From positions 1 to 33,487 of the forward strand of contig DASQFD010000043.1 of the NCBI GenBank assembly GCA_035633255.1: a DNA stretch of 33,487 nt, given 5' to 3'. Positions 15,780 through 23,276 of the stretch are shown piece after piece (within the stretch, counting starts at the first letter, position 1; every line of letters begins with the position of its first letter). The notes beneath the pieces were generated by a model, which saw only the letters and a list, made by a program, of their open reading frames with translations, had not been told where the DNA came from and searched no databases. This DNA comes from DASQFD01 sp035633255. GTDB taxonomy: Bacteria; Actinomycetota; Actinomycetes; Actinomycetales; Dermatophilaceae. Made by a program: the position numbers and the translations under genes.

Positions 15780-15787
15780 TGATACAC
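15780..15787 (-). promoter_or_regulatory. GTGTATCA motif facing the phosphotransferase-like gene
   Basis: Read on the minus strand, GTGTATCA begins at 15787, 75 nt before the ATG at 15712. The same octamer faces the other way at 15875-15882. The arrangement suggests two divergent promoters recognised by the same factor, or an operator pair. Confidence 0.4.
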
Positions 15788-15874
15788 CGGCTTGCGGTGG
15801 CGTGGGTCACACGAGTCTGCGACCGTGTCCGCAGGGGCACACGCCGACGAGGGCCGGGTGCCTGCCTGACGGCC

Positions 15875-15882
15875 GTGTATCA
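15875..15882 (+). promoter_or_regulatory. GTGTATCA motif facing the S8/CHAT operon
   Basis: GTGTATCA lies 93 nt before the start codon of the protease gene, in inverted orientation to the copy at 15780-15787. TATCAC could act as a -10, or the motif could be part of an ECF sigma promoter. No matching -35 pair was obvious. Confidence 0.4.
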
Positions 15883-15974
15883 CCGGGCCGGCTGAGCGCT
15901 CCTGACGCATGGAGCACCAGGCAGACCGTCGCGCGATACCGCCGGCGGCGGACGGCGAAGCACAGGAGACGCGC

Positions 15975-17750
15975 ATGGACGACCAGAACCGCGTTCCCGA
16001 GTCAGACCCCGGATCAGGCGCGGAGCAGGAGGCGCCGTCGGGTCCCGAGCCGGCGGGCGCCCCGCCCCCGCCCCGACACAACTTCCCCATCTTCGGGGTG
16101 CCGGCGACGGCCTTCCGGAGGTTCAACGCCGTGGTCCTCGCCCCGGACAGCGCCGACCTCGTCGGCGACGAGTCTCCGCCGCACCCGACCGTCTACCGGG
16201 CGGACTGGCTCCTCCTCCCGGGCCTCCCCGGTCGCTCCCTCGACACCGGCCCCCTGGAGCTGCTCCAGCGCATCGGGACCGAGATGGGCTTCACGCCGGA
16301 GGTCAGGGACACAGGGACGACTGACCTCGCGAACGGGTTGGAGTACGGCGAGCGTCTGGATGCGGTCGCCCGCACTCCGGTCCGCCTGGTGCCGGACGCC
16401 GGCCGGGTCGGTCCCCCACTCGACGCCTGGGCGGTGCTCCAGCGTGCGCGTGCGGACCGCCGTGGTCGGGGCGACACCGGTGAGTCGGACCAGGGCAAGG
16501 ACCGGACGGCACCCTCCGGCGCCGAGGAGCGCAGGCGTCATGACCCGGCGGACGTCAGAGCCTGGAGCCTGTGCCACGTACTCATGGCGACCGGCTACGG
16601 CTCCGGCGTGGGCTACGGCTCCGGCGTCGGCTACGGCTCCGGCGTCGGCTACGGCTCCGGCGTCGGCTACGGCTCCGGCGTCGGCTACGGCTCCGGCGTG
16701 GGCTACGGCTCCGGGGTCGGCTACCCCTCGGGGGTCGGGTATCCCTCGGGCGTGGGCATCCCGGGCACCGCCGACGGCCGCATCCCCGTCATGTTCGCGA
16801 TGGACCCGCCTCCACCGACCGGGCGGCGGTCACCGGTCATCGCCATCCTCGACACCGGGTTGGGCCACCACCCGTGGTTCGACGGGTCACCACTGGTGGA
16901 CCGTGACCCCGAGGTCAACGGCGAGAGGATCGGCCTGCGGTTCGCGCCCGCGGACGACCCCGAGGGCACGGGGGTCACCCTCGACAGGGTCAATGGAGTG
17001 CTCGACCCGATGGCCGGACACGGCACCTTCATCGCCGGCGTTCTCCGTCAGCACTGCCCCGACAGCAGGCTCGTCATCGTGCCGGTGATGTGGGGCGACG
17101 GGGCCGCTGACGAGATCGACCTCATCCACGCCCTCGAGCTGCTCCTGCTGTGGCACTGGGCGCGCGTCGACGGCAAGGAGAAGGGCGACCCGCTCGACGT
17201 GGTGAGCCTCTCCCTCGGGTACTACCACGAGACCCCCGGAGCGGTCGTGGACGAGGAGGGCCTGTTCGCCGCGATCCGTGCGCTCTCCGAGGCCGGCGTC
17301 GCGGTCGTCGCCGCGGCCGGGAACGGCGCGACGACCCTTCCCTTCTGGCCCGCTGCCCTGGCGGGGCTCCCGCAACCCAGTGTCCCGATCACGAGCGTGG
17401 GTGCCCACAACCCCCACGACAGCACGGTGGCGACCTTCTCGAACACCGGCGACTGGGTGAGTACCTACCGCTGCGGTGTCGCGGTCGTCAGCACCATGCC
17501 GACGACCTTCGCAGGCTCGCTGCGTGGCTCGATGGCCGTGCCCGCCGGCGTCAACCCCGCGCGCGCCACCCCTGACCCCGACAACTACTCCTGCGGGTTC
17601 GGCGTGTGGAGCGGCAGCTCCTTCGCGGCACCCGCCTGCGCGGGACAGGTCGCCCACGTCCTGGGTGACGCAGAGGAGGCGGCCGACCTCGAAGCCCGCC
17701 GGAAGCTCGTGGCGAGCGCGGTACGGACGATCGTCGCGGACGGCTCGTGA
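15975..17750 (+). CDS. Intracellular S8 (subtilisin-like) serine protease with Gly-Tyr repeat linker
   Basis: 591 residues. Region 1-40 is acidic and Pro-rich; 40-205 is an N-terminal domain I do not recognise (NFPIFGVPATAFRRFNAVVLAP ...). Residues about 207-260 are nine hexapeptides (seven GYGSGV, two GYPSGV). The peptidase domain (about 280-585) has the complete triad: Asp about 293 (ILDTGLGHH), His about 349 (GHGTFIAGVL) and Ser about 549 (SGSSFAAPACAG), with the oxyanion Asn in AAAGNGATT. No signal peptide or TM helix is seen, so it should act in the cytoplasm. The ATG at 15975 follows AGGAG by 6 nt. It is first in an operon with a sigma factor, a small accessory protein and a TPR-CHAT protease; its stop overlaps the sigma start (TGATG). 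Confidence 0.92.
   Translation: MDDQNRVPESDPGSGAEQEAPSGPEPAGAPPPPRHNFPIFGVPATAFRRFNAVVLAPDSADLVGDESPPHPTVYRADWLLLPGLPGRSLDTGPLELLQRIGTEMGFTPEVRDTGTTDLANGLEYGERLDAVARTPVRLVPDAGRVGPPLDAWAVLQRARADRRGRGDTGESDQGKDRTAPSGAEERRRHDPADVRAWSLCHVLMATGYGSGVGYGSGVGYGSGVGYGSGVGYGSGVGYGSGVGYGSGVGYPSGVGYPSGVGIPGTADGRIPVMFAMDPPPPTGRRSPVIAILDTGLGHHPWFDGSPLVDRDPEVNGERIGLRFAPADDPEGTGVTLDRVNGVLDPMAGHGTFIAGVLRQHCPDSRLVIVPVMWGDGAADEIDLIHALELLLLWHWARVDGKEKGDPLDVVSLSLGYYHETPGAVVDEEGLFAAIRALSEAGVAVVAAAGNGATTLPFWPAALAGLPQPSVPITSVGAHNPHDSTVATFSNTGDWVSTYRCGVAVVSTMPTTFAGSLRGSMAVPAGVNPARATPDPDNYSCGFGVWSGSSFAAPACAGQVAHVLGDAEEAADLEARRKLVASAVRTIVADGS
16593..16754 (+). repeat. Nine 18-bp tandem repeats encoding GYGSGV/GYPSGV
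   Basis: The unit GGCTACGGCTCCGGCGTC recurs head to tail, with only third-position changes in the first seven copies. The last two are diverged and encode GYPSGV. Near identity at the DNA level implies recent expansion or frequent slippage. The unit length is a multiple of three, so copy number can change without breaking the protein. Confidence 0.93.
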
Positions 17751-18346
17751 TGCAGGCGGGGGCCGGGGCTGACAGCCTGGCGGTCCGGGCCGCGAACGCC
17801 TTCCGGGAGTACCGGGACGGTGACCCCTCCGGCATGTCGACCCTGGTCAGCGACGTGACGCCCCTGCTGTGGGCGGTGGCCCGGCAGCAGGGGCTACCGC
17901 GGCAGGCGGCGGAGGACGTGGTCCAGAACACCTGGCTCAAGCTCGTCGAGCACGCCTCGGCGATCGCCGACCCGCAGTCGGTGCTCAAGTGGCTCATCAC
18001 CACGACCAAACGGGCCTCCTGGTCCTCGTCCTCGCGAAGCCACCGGGAGGAACCGGCGCCACACGAGGACGTGCGCGACACCGAGCGCGACGACCTCTCA
18101 CCGTCGCCGGAGGCCAGCGTGCTGGCAGACCTGGACCACCGCCTGATGTGGGAGCACTTCTCCAGCCTTCCCGAGCGTTGCCGCAGCCTGCTGCGGGTCA
18201 TCGCCTTCGCCGAGCGCCCGGACTACGCGGCCGTGGCGCAGACGCTGGGTATGCCGGTCGGCAGCATCGGCCCCACCCGGGGTCGTTGCCTGGCCAAGCT
18301 GCGAATGGCCCTGCTCGCCGACCCCCGATGGGAGATGTCCTCATGA
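17750..18346 (+). CDS. ECF-like sigma-70 family RNA polymerase sigma factor
   Basis: 198 residues with sigma regions 2 and 4 only. Region 2 (about 30-90) has LLWAVARQQGLPRQAAEDVVQNTWLKLVEH, then SVLKWLITTTKRASW. Region 4 (about 135-190) has LPERCRSLLRVIAF, then YAAVAQTLGMPVGSIGPTRGRCLAKLR as its HTH. A charged linker (about 92-120) separates them. It would direct RNA polymerase to a dedicated promoter set. The ATG at 17750 shares a base with the protease stop; a GTG one codon upstream (17747) is an alternative. The stop overlaps the next gene by 4 nt (ATGA). Tight coupling to two proteases suggests the sigma factor is the output, or the autoregulator, of the module. Confidence 0.9.
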   Translation: MQAGAGADSLAVRAANAFREYRDGDPSGMSTLVSDVTPLLWAVARQQGLPRQAAEDVVQNTWLKLVEHASAIADPQSVLKWLITTTKRASWSSSSRSHREEPAPHEDVRDTERDDLSPSPEASVLADLDHRLMWEHFSSLPERCRSLLRVIAFAERPDYAAVAQTLGMPVGSIGPTRGRCLAKLRMALLADPRWEMSS

Positions 18347-18843
18347 ACGCCACCCCGGACCCCGAGCTCGTGTGTGCCTCCGGCGAGCTCGACGCCCTCG
18401 ACGCCCGGCTCCTCGACGACCTGCGCGGCGTGCACACCGCCCTCGACCCGGTGCCCGCGGACCTGGTCGACCGGGTGACGTTCGCGATGTCGGTCGCGGC
18501 GCTGGAGGCGCAGGTCGCCGAGCTGGTGTCCACCGCCTCTCTCGAGACGGTGCGGGCGGCCGACTACGACCGGGCCCACACGGTGACGTTCACGGCCGAC
18601 GAGCTCAGCGTCATGGTCAGCATCGAGTACGGCCCGTCGACCCGGGCGGACATCGCGGGCTGGGTGAACCAGCCGGACGTCGAGGTTGAGCTGCGCGAGC
18701 GTGGCCGGACCCGCAGTACCGTGGTCGACGACGAGGGTCGGTTCACCTTCGCCGGTGTGGAACGGGGCCTGGTCAGCTTCGTCCTCCGGCGCTGGGGCGA
18801 GCCCTCAGCGCCACCGATCATCACGCCGGAGACGGAGCTGTAG
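18343..18843 (+). CDS. Small soluble protein with Ig-like C-terminal domain; candidate anti-sigma factor
   Basis: 166 residues. The N-terminal half (about 1-75) is helical and acidic (LDDLRGVHTALDPVPADLVDRV), followed by SVAALEAQVAEL. The C-terminal half (about 85-160) looks like a beta-sandwich of the carboxypeptidase-regulatory type: ADIAGWV, VEVELRERG, VVDDEGRFTFAGVERGLVSFVLRR. No TM helix, signal peptide or HxxxCxxC zinc anti-sigma motif is present. Its position directly behind the sigma gene with a 4-nt overlap is where anti-sigma genes usually sit, so a soluble anti-sigma or adaptor role is my inference. The family is not recognised. Confidence 0.7.
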   Translation: MNATPDPELVCASGELDALDARLLDDLRGVHTALDPVPADLVDRVTFAMSVAALEAQVAELVSTASLETVRAADYDRAHTVTFTADELSVMVSIEYGPSTRADIAGWVNQPDVEVELRERGRTRSTVVDDEGRFTFAGVERGLVSFVLRRWGEPSAPPIITPETEL

Positions 18844-18915
18844 AGGGGACTGCGCATCAACGATCCGCTCGCGAGAGCCGAGGCCCACATCGCCGCAGCG
18901 CGGCAGGCGAACGAG

Positions 18916-21399
18916 GTGTGGGACTTCGACGCTGCGGCGGAGGCCTTGGCGTCGGCGCTCGGCGCGCTGGACGGCGCCAGCGGGGCGGACGCCGACCGGC
19001 TGCGGGTCCGTGCCCTCATCACCGGTTCATGGACCCAGCTGGAGATCCACGGGCAACGGGCGGCTCTTGCCATGCTGCACGGGGCGCGAGCGCGGGCCAC
19101 CGAGCTGGGCGACCGCCACCTCGTCGCCCTCAGCCGTGTGCAGGAGGGCGTCATCCGCATCCGCGGCGGCGACTGGGGCGCCTCCCTGGCGGCGCTCGAC
19201 GCGGTCCGGGAGAACGAGGACGCGCTGACCCCGCCCCAGCGGTGCGCCTTCCTCATCAACCGCGGCATGGCGCACCTCGGGCTCGGCCACAGTGCGGACG
19301 CGGAACGGGACCTCACCGTGGCGGCCGAGGTCGCGGCGGCTCACGGACTGAGCGAGCAGGAGTTCAAGGCCCGGCACGACCTGGCCTGCGTCGCGTTCGT
19401 CGACGGCGACCTGCCCCGGGCCCTGAGGCTGATGCGGGCTGCGGACGGCATGGCCGCGGCCGTCCCGCGGGAGCGGGCCCGACTCGACTACGCCGACGTG
19501 CTGATCGAGGCCGGCCTGGTGGACCGCGCCCGGGAGGCGCTCGACGACGCCCTCGGTTCCGCGCGGGCCGCCGGGCACCGGCCCGAGGAGGGCGACATCA
19601 GCGCCCGCCTGGCCCGGTGCGACCTCCTGGTCGACGAGCTCGACGGCGCTCGCCGGCACATCCGCGACGCCATGACGGCATACCGGAGCCGTCAGCTGGA
19701 CGAGCTGCTCAGGGACGCCGCGCTGATCAGCGCCACCATCGACGTCGCGGCCGGGGAGCGGCTCGAGTCGGTCGTCGCCGAGCTCGCCCGGCGCAACGAC
19801 AGCTCCCCTCCGGCGAGCAGTGAGGACCGGGCGGCGATGCGGCTGGAGGCCGAGGCACACCTGCTGTTGGGGGACGTGGCGGCGGCGGAGCGGCGGCTGA
19901 CCGCGCTTCCCCGCACCACCCGGGACTCCCTGGCCGCCCGGCTGCAGGACACGCTCGTGCGCGCCCGGCTCGACCAGGCGCGGGGCCGTCACGGGGAGGC
20001 GGAACGACGGATCACCATCGGCAACCGACTGTTGGCTGCCTACCAGTTCCAGTCATCGAGCCTCGACGTGCGAGCTGCCCTGGCCCTGCACGGCGGGCGA
20101 CTGGCCGCCTTCGACATCCAGTGCAGGCTCACGGCGCGCGATCCCGACGCCATCCTGACGAGCGTCGAGCGGTGGCGGGCGATCTCGCACCGGACCCACC
20201 CCGTCACCACGGCGAGCGACCCGGAGCTCACGACGATGACGCAGGAGCTGCGACGGCTGCGACGGCTGCGGCAGCTCGCGCCAGATGGCGACGACCGGGC
20301 GGCGGCAGCCGCCCGGACGCGCATGTCCCACCTCGAGGACTCGGTGGCCGAGCGTGAGTGGAGCCTGACGGTCCGGGCGAGTGCTCCCGGTGTGGCGCTG
20401 CCGATCGTCGACGCCGAGGAGGTGCGAGCGGCAGCGGCGGCGCGGGCGGTCACCGTGGTGGAGTTCTTCGAGTCCGGCCTCGACCTGCTGTCGATCGTCC
20501 TCCACGAGGGGCGGTTGGAGGTGGTCCGCGTCGGGGCGCTGCCCGACATTGCCGGCCGGGTGACGCGGCTCCGCCGGGACCTGCGGGCCCGGGCCCTGGT
20601 TCGGGCCGGATCGCCCATGGAGCAGGTGCTCGCACGTGCGACCGCCTCCTCCCTCGCGGCGCTGGACGCCACGCTGAACCCGACGAGGCGGAACAGCAGC
20701 CGAGTCGTCGTGGTCCCGTCGGGCAGCCTGTCGACCGTGCCGTGGAGCCTGCTGCCCAGCCTGCACGGCCGCCCGGTGACGGTGGCACCCTCGTTGACGC
20801 GGTGGGTTCGTGGGCCCTCCCGCAAGGCGGTCGCCGCCTGGCGCGATCCCGTCGCGGCCTTCTACGGCCCCGGCCTGTCCCACACCGAGCCGGAGATCCG
20901 GGCGATCCGCGCGTACTGGTCCGGCGCTGCCGAGGATCGGCACCTGGGCCCGGCGTCGAGCGAGGAGGTCCTCGAGGCACTGGGGCGCGCCCGGGTCGTC
21001 CACCTCGCCGCGCACGGAAGCCACGAGCCGCAGAGCCCGCTGTTCTCCTCGGTCCAGATGAGTGACGGCCCTGTGTTCGCCCACGAGTTCCCGCGTCAGG
21101 TGACAGCCGAGCACGTGGCGCTGGCCGCCTGCGATGTCGGCCAGTTCTCCACCCGGCCCGGGGACGAGCCGCTGGGTCTGACGGTCGCCCTGATGGCGCT
21201 GGGTGCGAGGAGCGTGCTGGCGGCGGTGGCACCGGTTGCCGACGCGGTGGCGGCGGACGCCATGGTCGACTACCACCGCCTGCTCGTGACCGGGATGGAC
21301 GCGGCGGCGGCATGGGCCTGCGTGGTGGAGGCCCGCCCCGCCGCAGGCGTCTTCTGCGTCTACGGCTCCGACTGGAGCGCCGAGCCGCAGCTCAGATGA
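18916..21399 (+). CDS. TPR-CHAT caspase-like cysteine protease
   Basis: At least 827 residues. The first two thirds are helical repeats of TPR type (for example ALASALGALDGASGADADRL, NRGMAHLGLGHSADAERDLT). The C-terminal CHAT domain (about 590-825) has VVVVPSGSLSTVPWSLLP and the catalytic dyad His about 700 (HLAAHGSH) and Cys about 739 (LAACDVGQ). CHAT enzymes belong to the caspase-type clan CD. The first standard start is GTG 18916. However, coding continues upstream in frame to the previous stop (LARAEAHIAAARQANEVW is TPR-like), with AGGGG at 18844-18848 and a possible ATC start at 18856 or CTG at 18850, so up to 22 residues may be missing. It is last in the S8-sigma operon, 72 nt after the previous gene, and overlaps convergent cysE by 8 nt. 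Confidence 0.9.
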   Translation: MWDFDAAAEALASALGALDGASGADADRLRVRALITGSWTQLEIHGQRAALAMLHGARARATELGDRHLVALSRVQEGVIRIRGGDWGASLAALDAVRENEDALTPPQRCAFLINRGMAHLGLGHSADAERDLTVAAEVAAAHGLSEQEFKARHDLACVAFVDGDLPRALRLMRAADGMAAAVPRERARLDYADVLIEAGLVDRAREALDDALGSARAAGHRPEEGDISARLARCDLLVDELDGARRHIRDAMTAYRSRQLDELLRDAALISATIDVAAGERLESVVAELARRNDSSPPASSEDRAAMRLEAEAHLLLGDVAAAERRLTALPRTTRDSLAARLQDTLVRARLDQARGRHGEAERRITIGNRLLAAYQFQSSSLDVRAALALHGGRLAAFDIQCRLTARDPDAILTSVERWRAISHRTHPVTTASDPELTTMTQELRRLRRLRQLAPDGDDRAAAAARTRMSHLEDSVAEREWSLTVRASAPGVALPIVDAEEVRAAAAARAVTVVEFFESGLDLLSIVLHEGRLEVVRVGALPDIAGRVTRLRRDLRARALVRAGSPMEQVLARATASSLAALDATLNPTRRNSSRVVVVPSGSLSTVPWSLLPSLHGRPVTVAPSLTRWVRGPSRKAVAAWRDPVAAFYGPGLSHTEPEIRAIRAYWSGAAEDRHLGPASSEEVLEALGRARVVHLAAHGSHEPQSPLFSSVQMSDGPVFAHEFPRQVTAEHVALAACDVGQFSTRPGDEPLGLTVALMALGARSVLAAVAPVADAVAADAMVDYHRLLVTGMDAAAAWACVVEARPAAGVFCVYGSDWSAEPQLR

Positions 21400-22045
21400 A
21401 GAGGGCGGGGTCGCTGAAGAGGGCCTCGTAGGGGTCCTCCCCCGCGTCCGGGAACCGCACCCGAGCCGGTATGCCGGTGGCGACCGCGCCAGCCGGCACG
21501 TCCTTGACGACCACGGAGTTGGCGCCGATCTGGACGTCGTCGCCGATCTGGATCGGGCCGAGGACGCGCGCCCCCGCGCCGATGGTCACGCGGTCACCCA
21601 CCGTGGGGTGGCGCTTGACCTTGGCGAGCAACCGGCCGCCGAGCGTGACGCCGTGGTACAGCATGACGTCGTCGCCGACCTCGGCGGTCTCCCCGATGAC
21701 GACCCCCATGCCGTGGTCGATGAAGAAGCGGCGGCCGATCCGGGCACCCGGGTGGATCTCGACACCGGTGATCGAGCGCGTGACGGTCATGAGGAGGCGG
21801 GCCAGCGGCTTCGTGCCCGGGCGCAGCCACAGCAGGTGCGCCAGGCGGTAGGCCCAGATGGCGTGCAGCCCGGGGCTGTTGAGCAGCACGTCGGCCCGCG
21901 ACGCCGCGGCGGGGTCCCGGGTCACGGCGGCGTCGAGGTCCTCGCGGACCGCGGCGCGCACGACGGCCAGGCGCCGGCGCAGCGGGACTCCGTCGGCCGC
22001 CCGCACCGAGGGGGGCCGGTCGTGGTCGTCGACGAGCAGGGCCAT
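21392..22045 (-). CDS. cysE: Serine O-acetyltransferase
   Basis: 217 residues. It acetylates L-serine with acetyl-CoA to give O-acetylserine, the acceptor for CysK. The N-terminal helical region (about 25-85) is followed by the left-handed beta-helix (about 90-195) with ITGVEIHPGARIGRRFFIDH, GMGVVIGETAEVGDD, LYHGVTLGG and VKDVPAGAVATGIPA. The active-site His residues lie in FIDHGMG and LYHGVT. The gene starts 1 nt after the cysK stop, so both come from one transcript. Its 3' end overlaps the CHAT gene by 8 nt on the opposite strand. The C-terminal tail ends in Ile, as expected for the peptide that docks into CysK. Confidence 0.96.
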   Translation of the reverse strand: MALLVDDHDRPPSVRAADGVPLRRRLAVVRAAVREDLDAAVTRDPAAASRADVLLNSPGLHAIWAYRLAHLLWLRPGTKPLARLLMTVTRSITGVEIHPGARIGRRFFIDHGMGVVIGETAEVGDDVMLYHGVTLGGRLLAKVKRHPTVGDRVTIGAGARVLGPIQIGDDVQIGANSVVVKDVPAGAVATGIPARVRFPDAGEDPYEALFSDPALFI

Positions 22046-22046
22046 G

Positions 22047-22976
22047 TCAGTCGACGAGACCTTCGAAGAGCACCGTGGACAGGTAGCGCTCGCCGAAGCT
22101 CGGGATGATGACGACGATCGTCCTCCCCGCGTTCTCCGGGCGCTCGGCGACCTGCGCGGCGGCGGCCAACGCGGCCCCCGACGAGATGCCGACGAGCAGC
22201 CCCTCCTCGCGGGCGGCCCGGCGGGCCCACTCCACGGAGGTGGCGGCGTCGACGTCGATGACCTCGTCGTAGATCTCGGTGTCGAGGATCTCCGGCACGA
22301 AGTTCGCGCCGATGCCCTGTATCTTGTGCGGGCCAGGCTGGCCGCCGTTGAGGATCGGCGACTCCAACGGCTCGACCGCGATCATCTGCACGCTCGGCTT
22401 GCGGGACTTCAGCACCTGGCCGATGCCGGTGATCGTGCCACCGGTGCCGATCCCGGCCACCACGATGTCGACCGCGCCGTCGGTGTCCTTCCAGATCTCC
22501 TCGGCCGTGGTGCGGCGGTGGATCTCCGGGTTGGCCGCGTTGGCGAACTGGCGCGCGAGCACCGCCCCCTCGCGCTCGGCGACGATCTGCTCGGCCTTGG
22601 CGACCGCGCCCTTCATGCCCTCCGAGCCCGGGGTGAGCACCAGCTCGGCGCCGTAGCCGCGCAGCAGGGCCCGCCGCTCCTTGGACATCGTCTCGGGCAT
22701 CGCCAGCACGACGGGATAGCCGCGGGCGGCGCCGACCATCGCGAGGGCGATCCCGGTGTTGCCGGAGGTGGCCTCGACGACGGTGCCGCCCGGCTTCAGC
22801 TCACCGCTCGCCTCCGCGGCGTCGATGATCGCCACCCCGATGCGGTCCTTGACCGAGCTCGCCGGGTTGTAGAACTCCAGCTTGGCGGCCACGGTCGCGT
22901 CGCCCTCGATGATCCGGTTCAGCCGGACCAGGGGGGTGTTGCCGACGGCCTGGGTGATGTCGTCGAGGATGGGCAT
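22047..22976 (-). CDS. cysK: Cysteine synthase A (O-acetylserine sulfhydrylase)
   Basis: 309 residues, the usual length. A PLP enzyme that makes L-cysteine from O-acetylserine and sulfide. It has IGNTPLV-like VGNTPLVRLN, PLP Lys at about 43 in NPASSVKDRIG, the substrate loop TSGNTGIALA, the PLP-phosphate loop GIGTGGTITG, and GISSGAALAAA. The ATG at 22976 has AGAGG about 6 nt upstream. It is first of the cysK-cysE operon, with a palindrome and degenerate repeats in its upstream region. Confidence 0.97.
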   Translation of the reverse strand: MPILDDITQAVGNTPLVRLNRIIEGDATVAAKLEFYNPASSVKDRIGVAIIDAAEASGELKPGGTVVEATSGNTGIALAMVGAARGYPVVLAMPETMSKERRALLRGYGAELVLTPGSEGMKGAVAKAEQIVAEREGAVLARQFANAANPEIHRRTTAEEIWKDTDGAVDIVVAGIGTGGTITGIGQVLKSRKPSVQMIAVEPLESPILNGGQPGPHKIQGIGANFVPEILDTEIYDEVIDVDAATSVEWARRAAREEGLLVGISSGAALAAAAQVAERPENAGRTIVVIIPSFGERYLSTVLFEGLVD

Positions 22977-23101
22977 GGGTCGCCTCTCGCGCGTAGGTGT
23001 CTTTGCGTGGGTGTCTGCGGGGGGTCCCGCTGGGTGTCTGCGGTGGGGGTCTGCGTGGGTGTGTAGGGAAGGCGCGGGCGCCCGCTGTCCTGCTGGAAGT
23101 C

Positions 23102-23117
23102 TAACGCCGTGGCGTTA
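23102..23117. promoter_or_regulatory. 16-bp palindrome, candidate operator of cysK
   Basis: TAACGCC (23102-23108), GT, GGCGTTA (23111-23117) is a perfect inverted repeat. It overlaps a -10-like CATAAC reading towards cysK, so a dimeric repressor bound here could block cysK transcription. Which regulator is unknown. Confidence 0.5.
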
Positions 23118-23232
23118 TGGGTATTCCAACGCACCGTTATCCGAGACCGGCCGGGCGCGGGCTGCGGCACCTGGGCGCGCGGGGTGCGCGGGAGCCGCGT
23201 CACACCGAGGTATGCGCTCGCTTAGCGGTGGC

Positions 23233-23238
23233 TAGACT
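23233..23238 (+). promoter_or_regulatory. Likely -10 box of the Fe-S oxidoreductase gene
   Basis: TAGACT fits TANNNT and lies 38 nt before the ATG at 23277. No clear -35 was found. The same hexamer precedes tRNA-Gly at 32826-32831. Confidence 0.4.
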
Positions 23239-23276
23239 CCGGACGAGCGCACCCTGCCCCTCGGATGGAGCACCAG

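Larger units (their letters stand above)
22977..23276. promoter_or_regulatory. Divergent regulatory region of cysK-cysE and the Fe-S oxidoreductase
   Basis: 300 bp upstream of both genes. On the cysK side there is a degenerate repeat of about 13 bp (TGGGTGTCTGCGG-like, about 22995-23070), four to five units, which would be transcribed in the cysK leader. The palindrome TAACGCCGTGGCGTTA lies at 23102-23117 and overlaps CATAAC (minus strand, 23119-23114), a possible -10 for cysK. On the other side TAGACT at 23233-23238 is a likely -10 for the oxidoreductase gene. I found no Cys-rich upstream ORF of the kind seen in some actinobacterial sulfur operons. Confidence 0.5.

Noticed and set aside
16593..16754. 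CRISPR-like array of short repeats
   Set aside because: The units are contiguous without spacers and encode an in-frame hexapeptide repeat.
15975..21399. Gasdermin, CRISPR or restriction genes accompanying the CHAT protease
   Set aside because: All genes in and next to the operon were read; none shows Cas, gasdermin, nuclease or methyltransferase motifs.
22919..23203. Minus-strand open frame upstream of cysK as a Cys attenuator peptide
   Set aside because: It contains no Cys cluster and overlaps the palindrome and repeats; no ribosome site.
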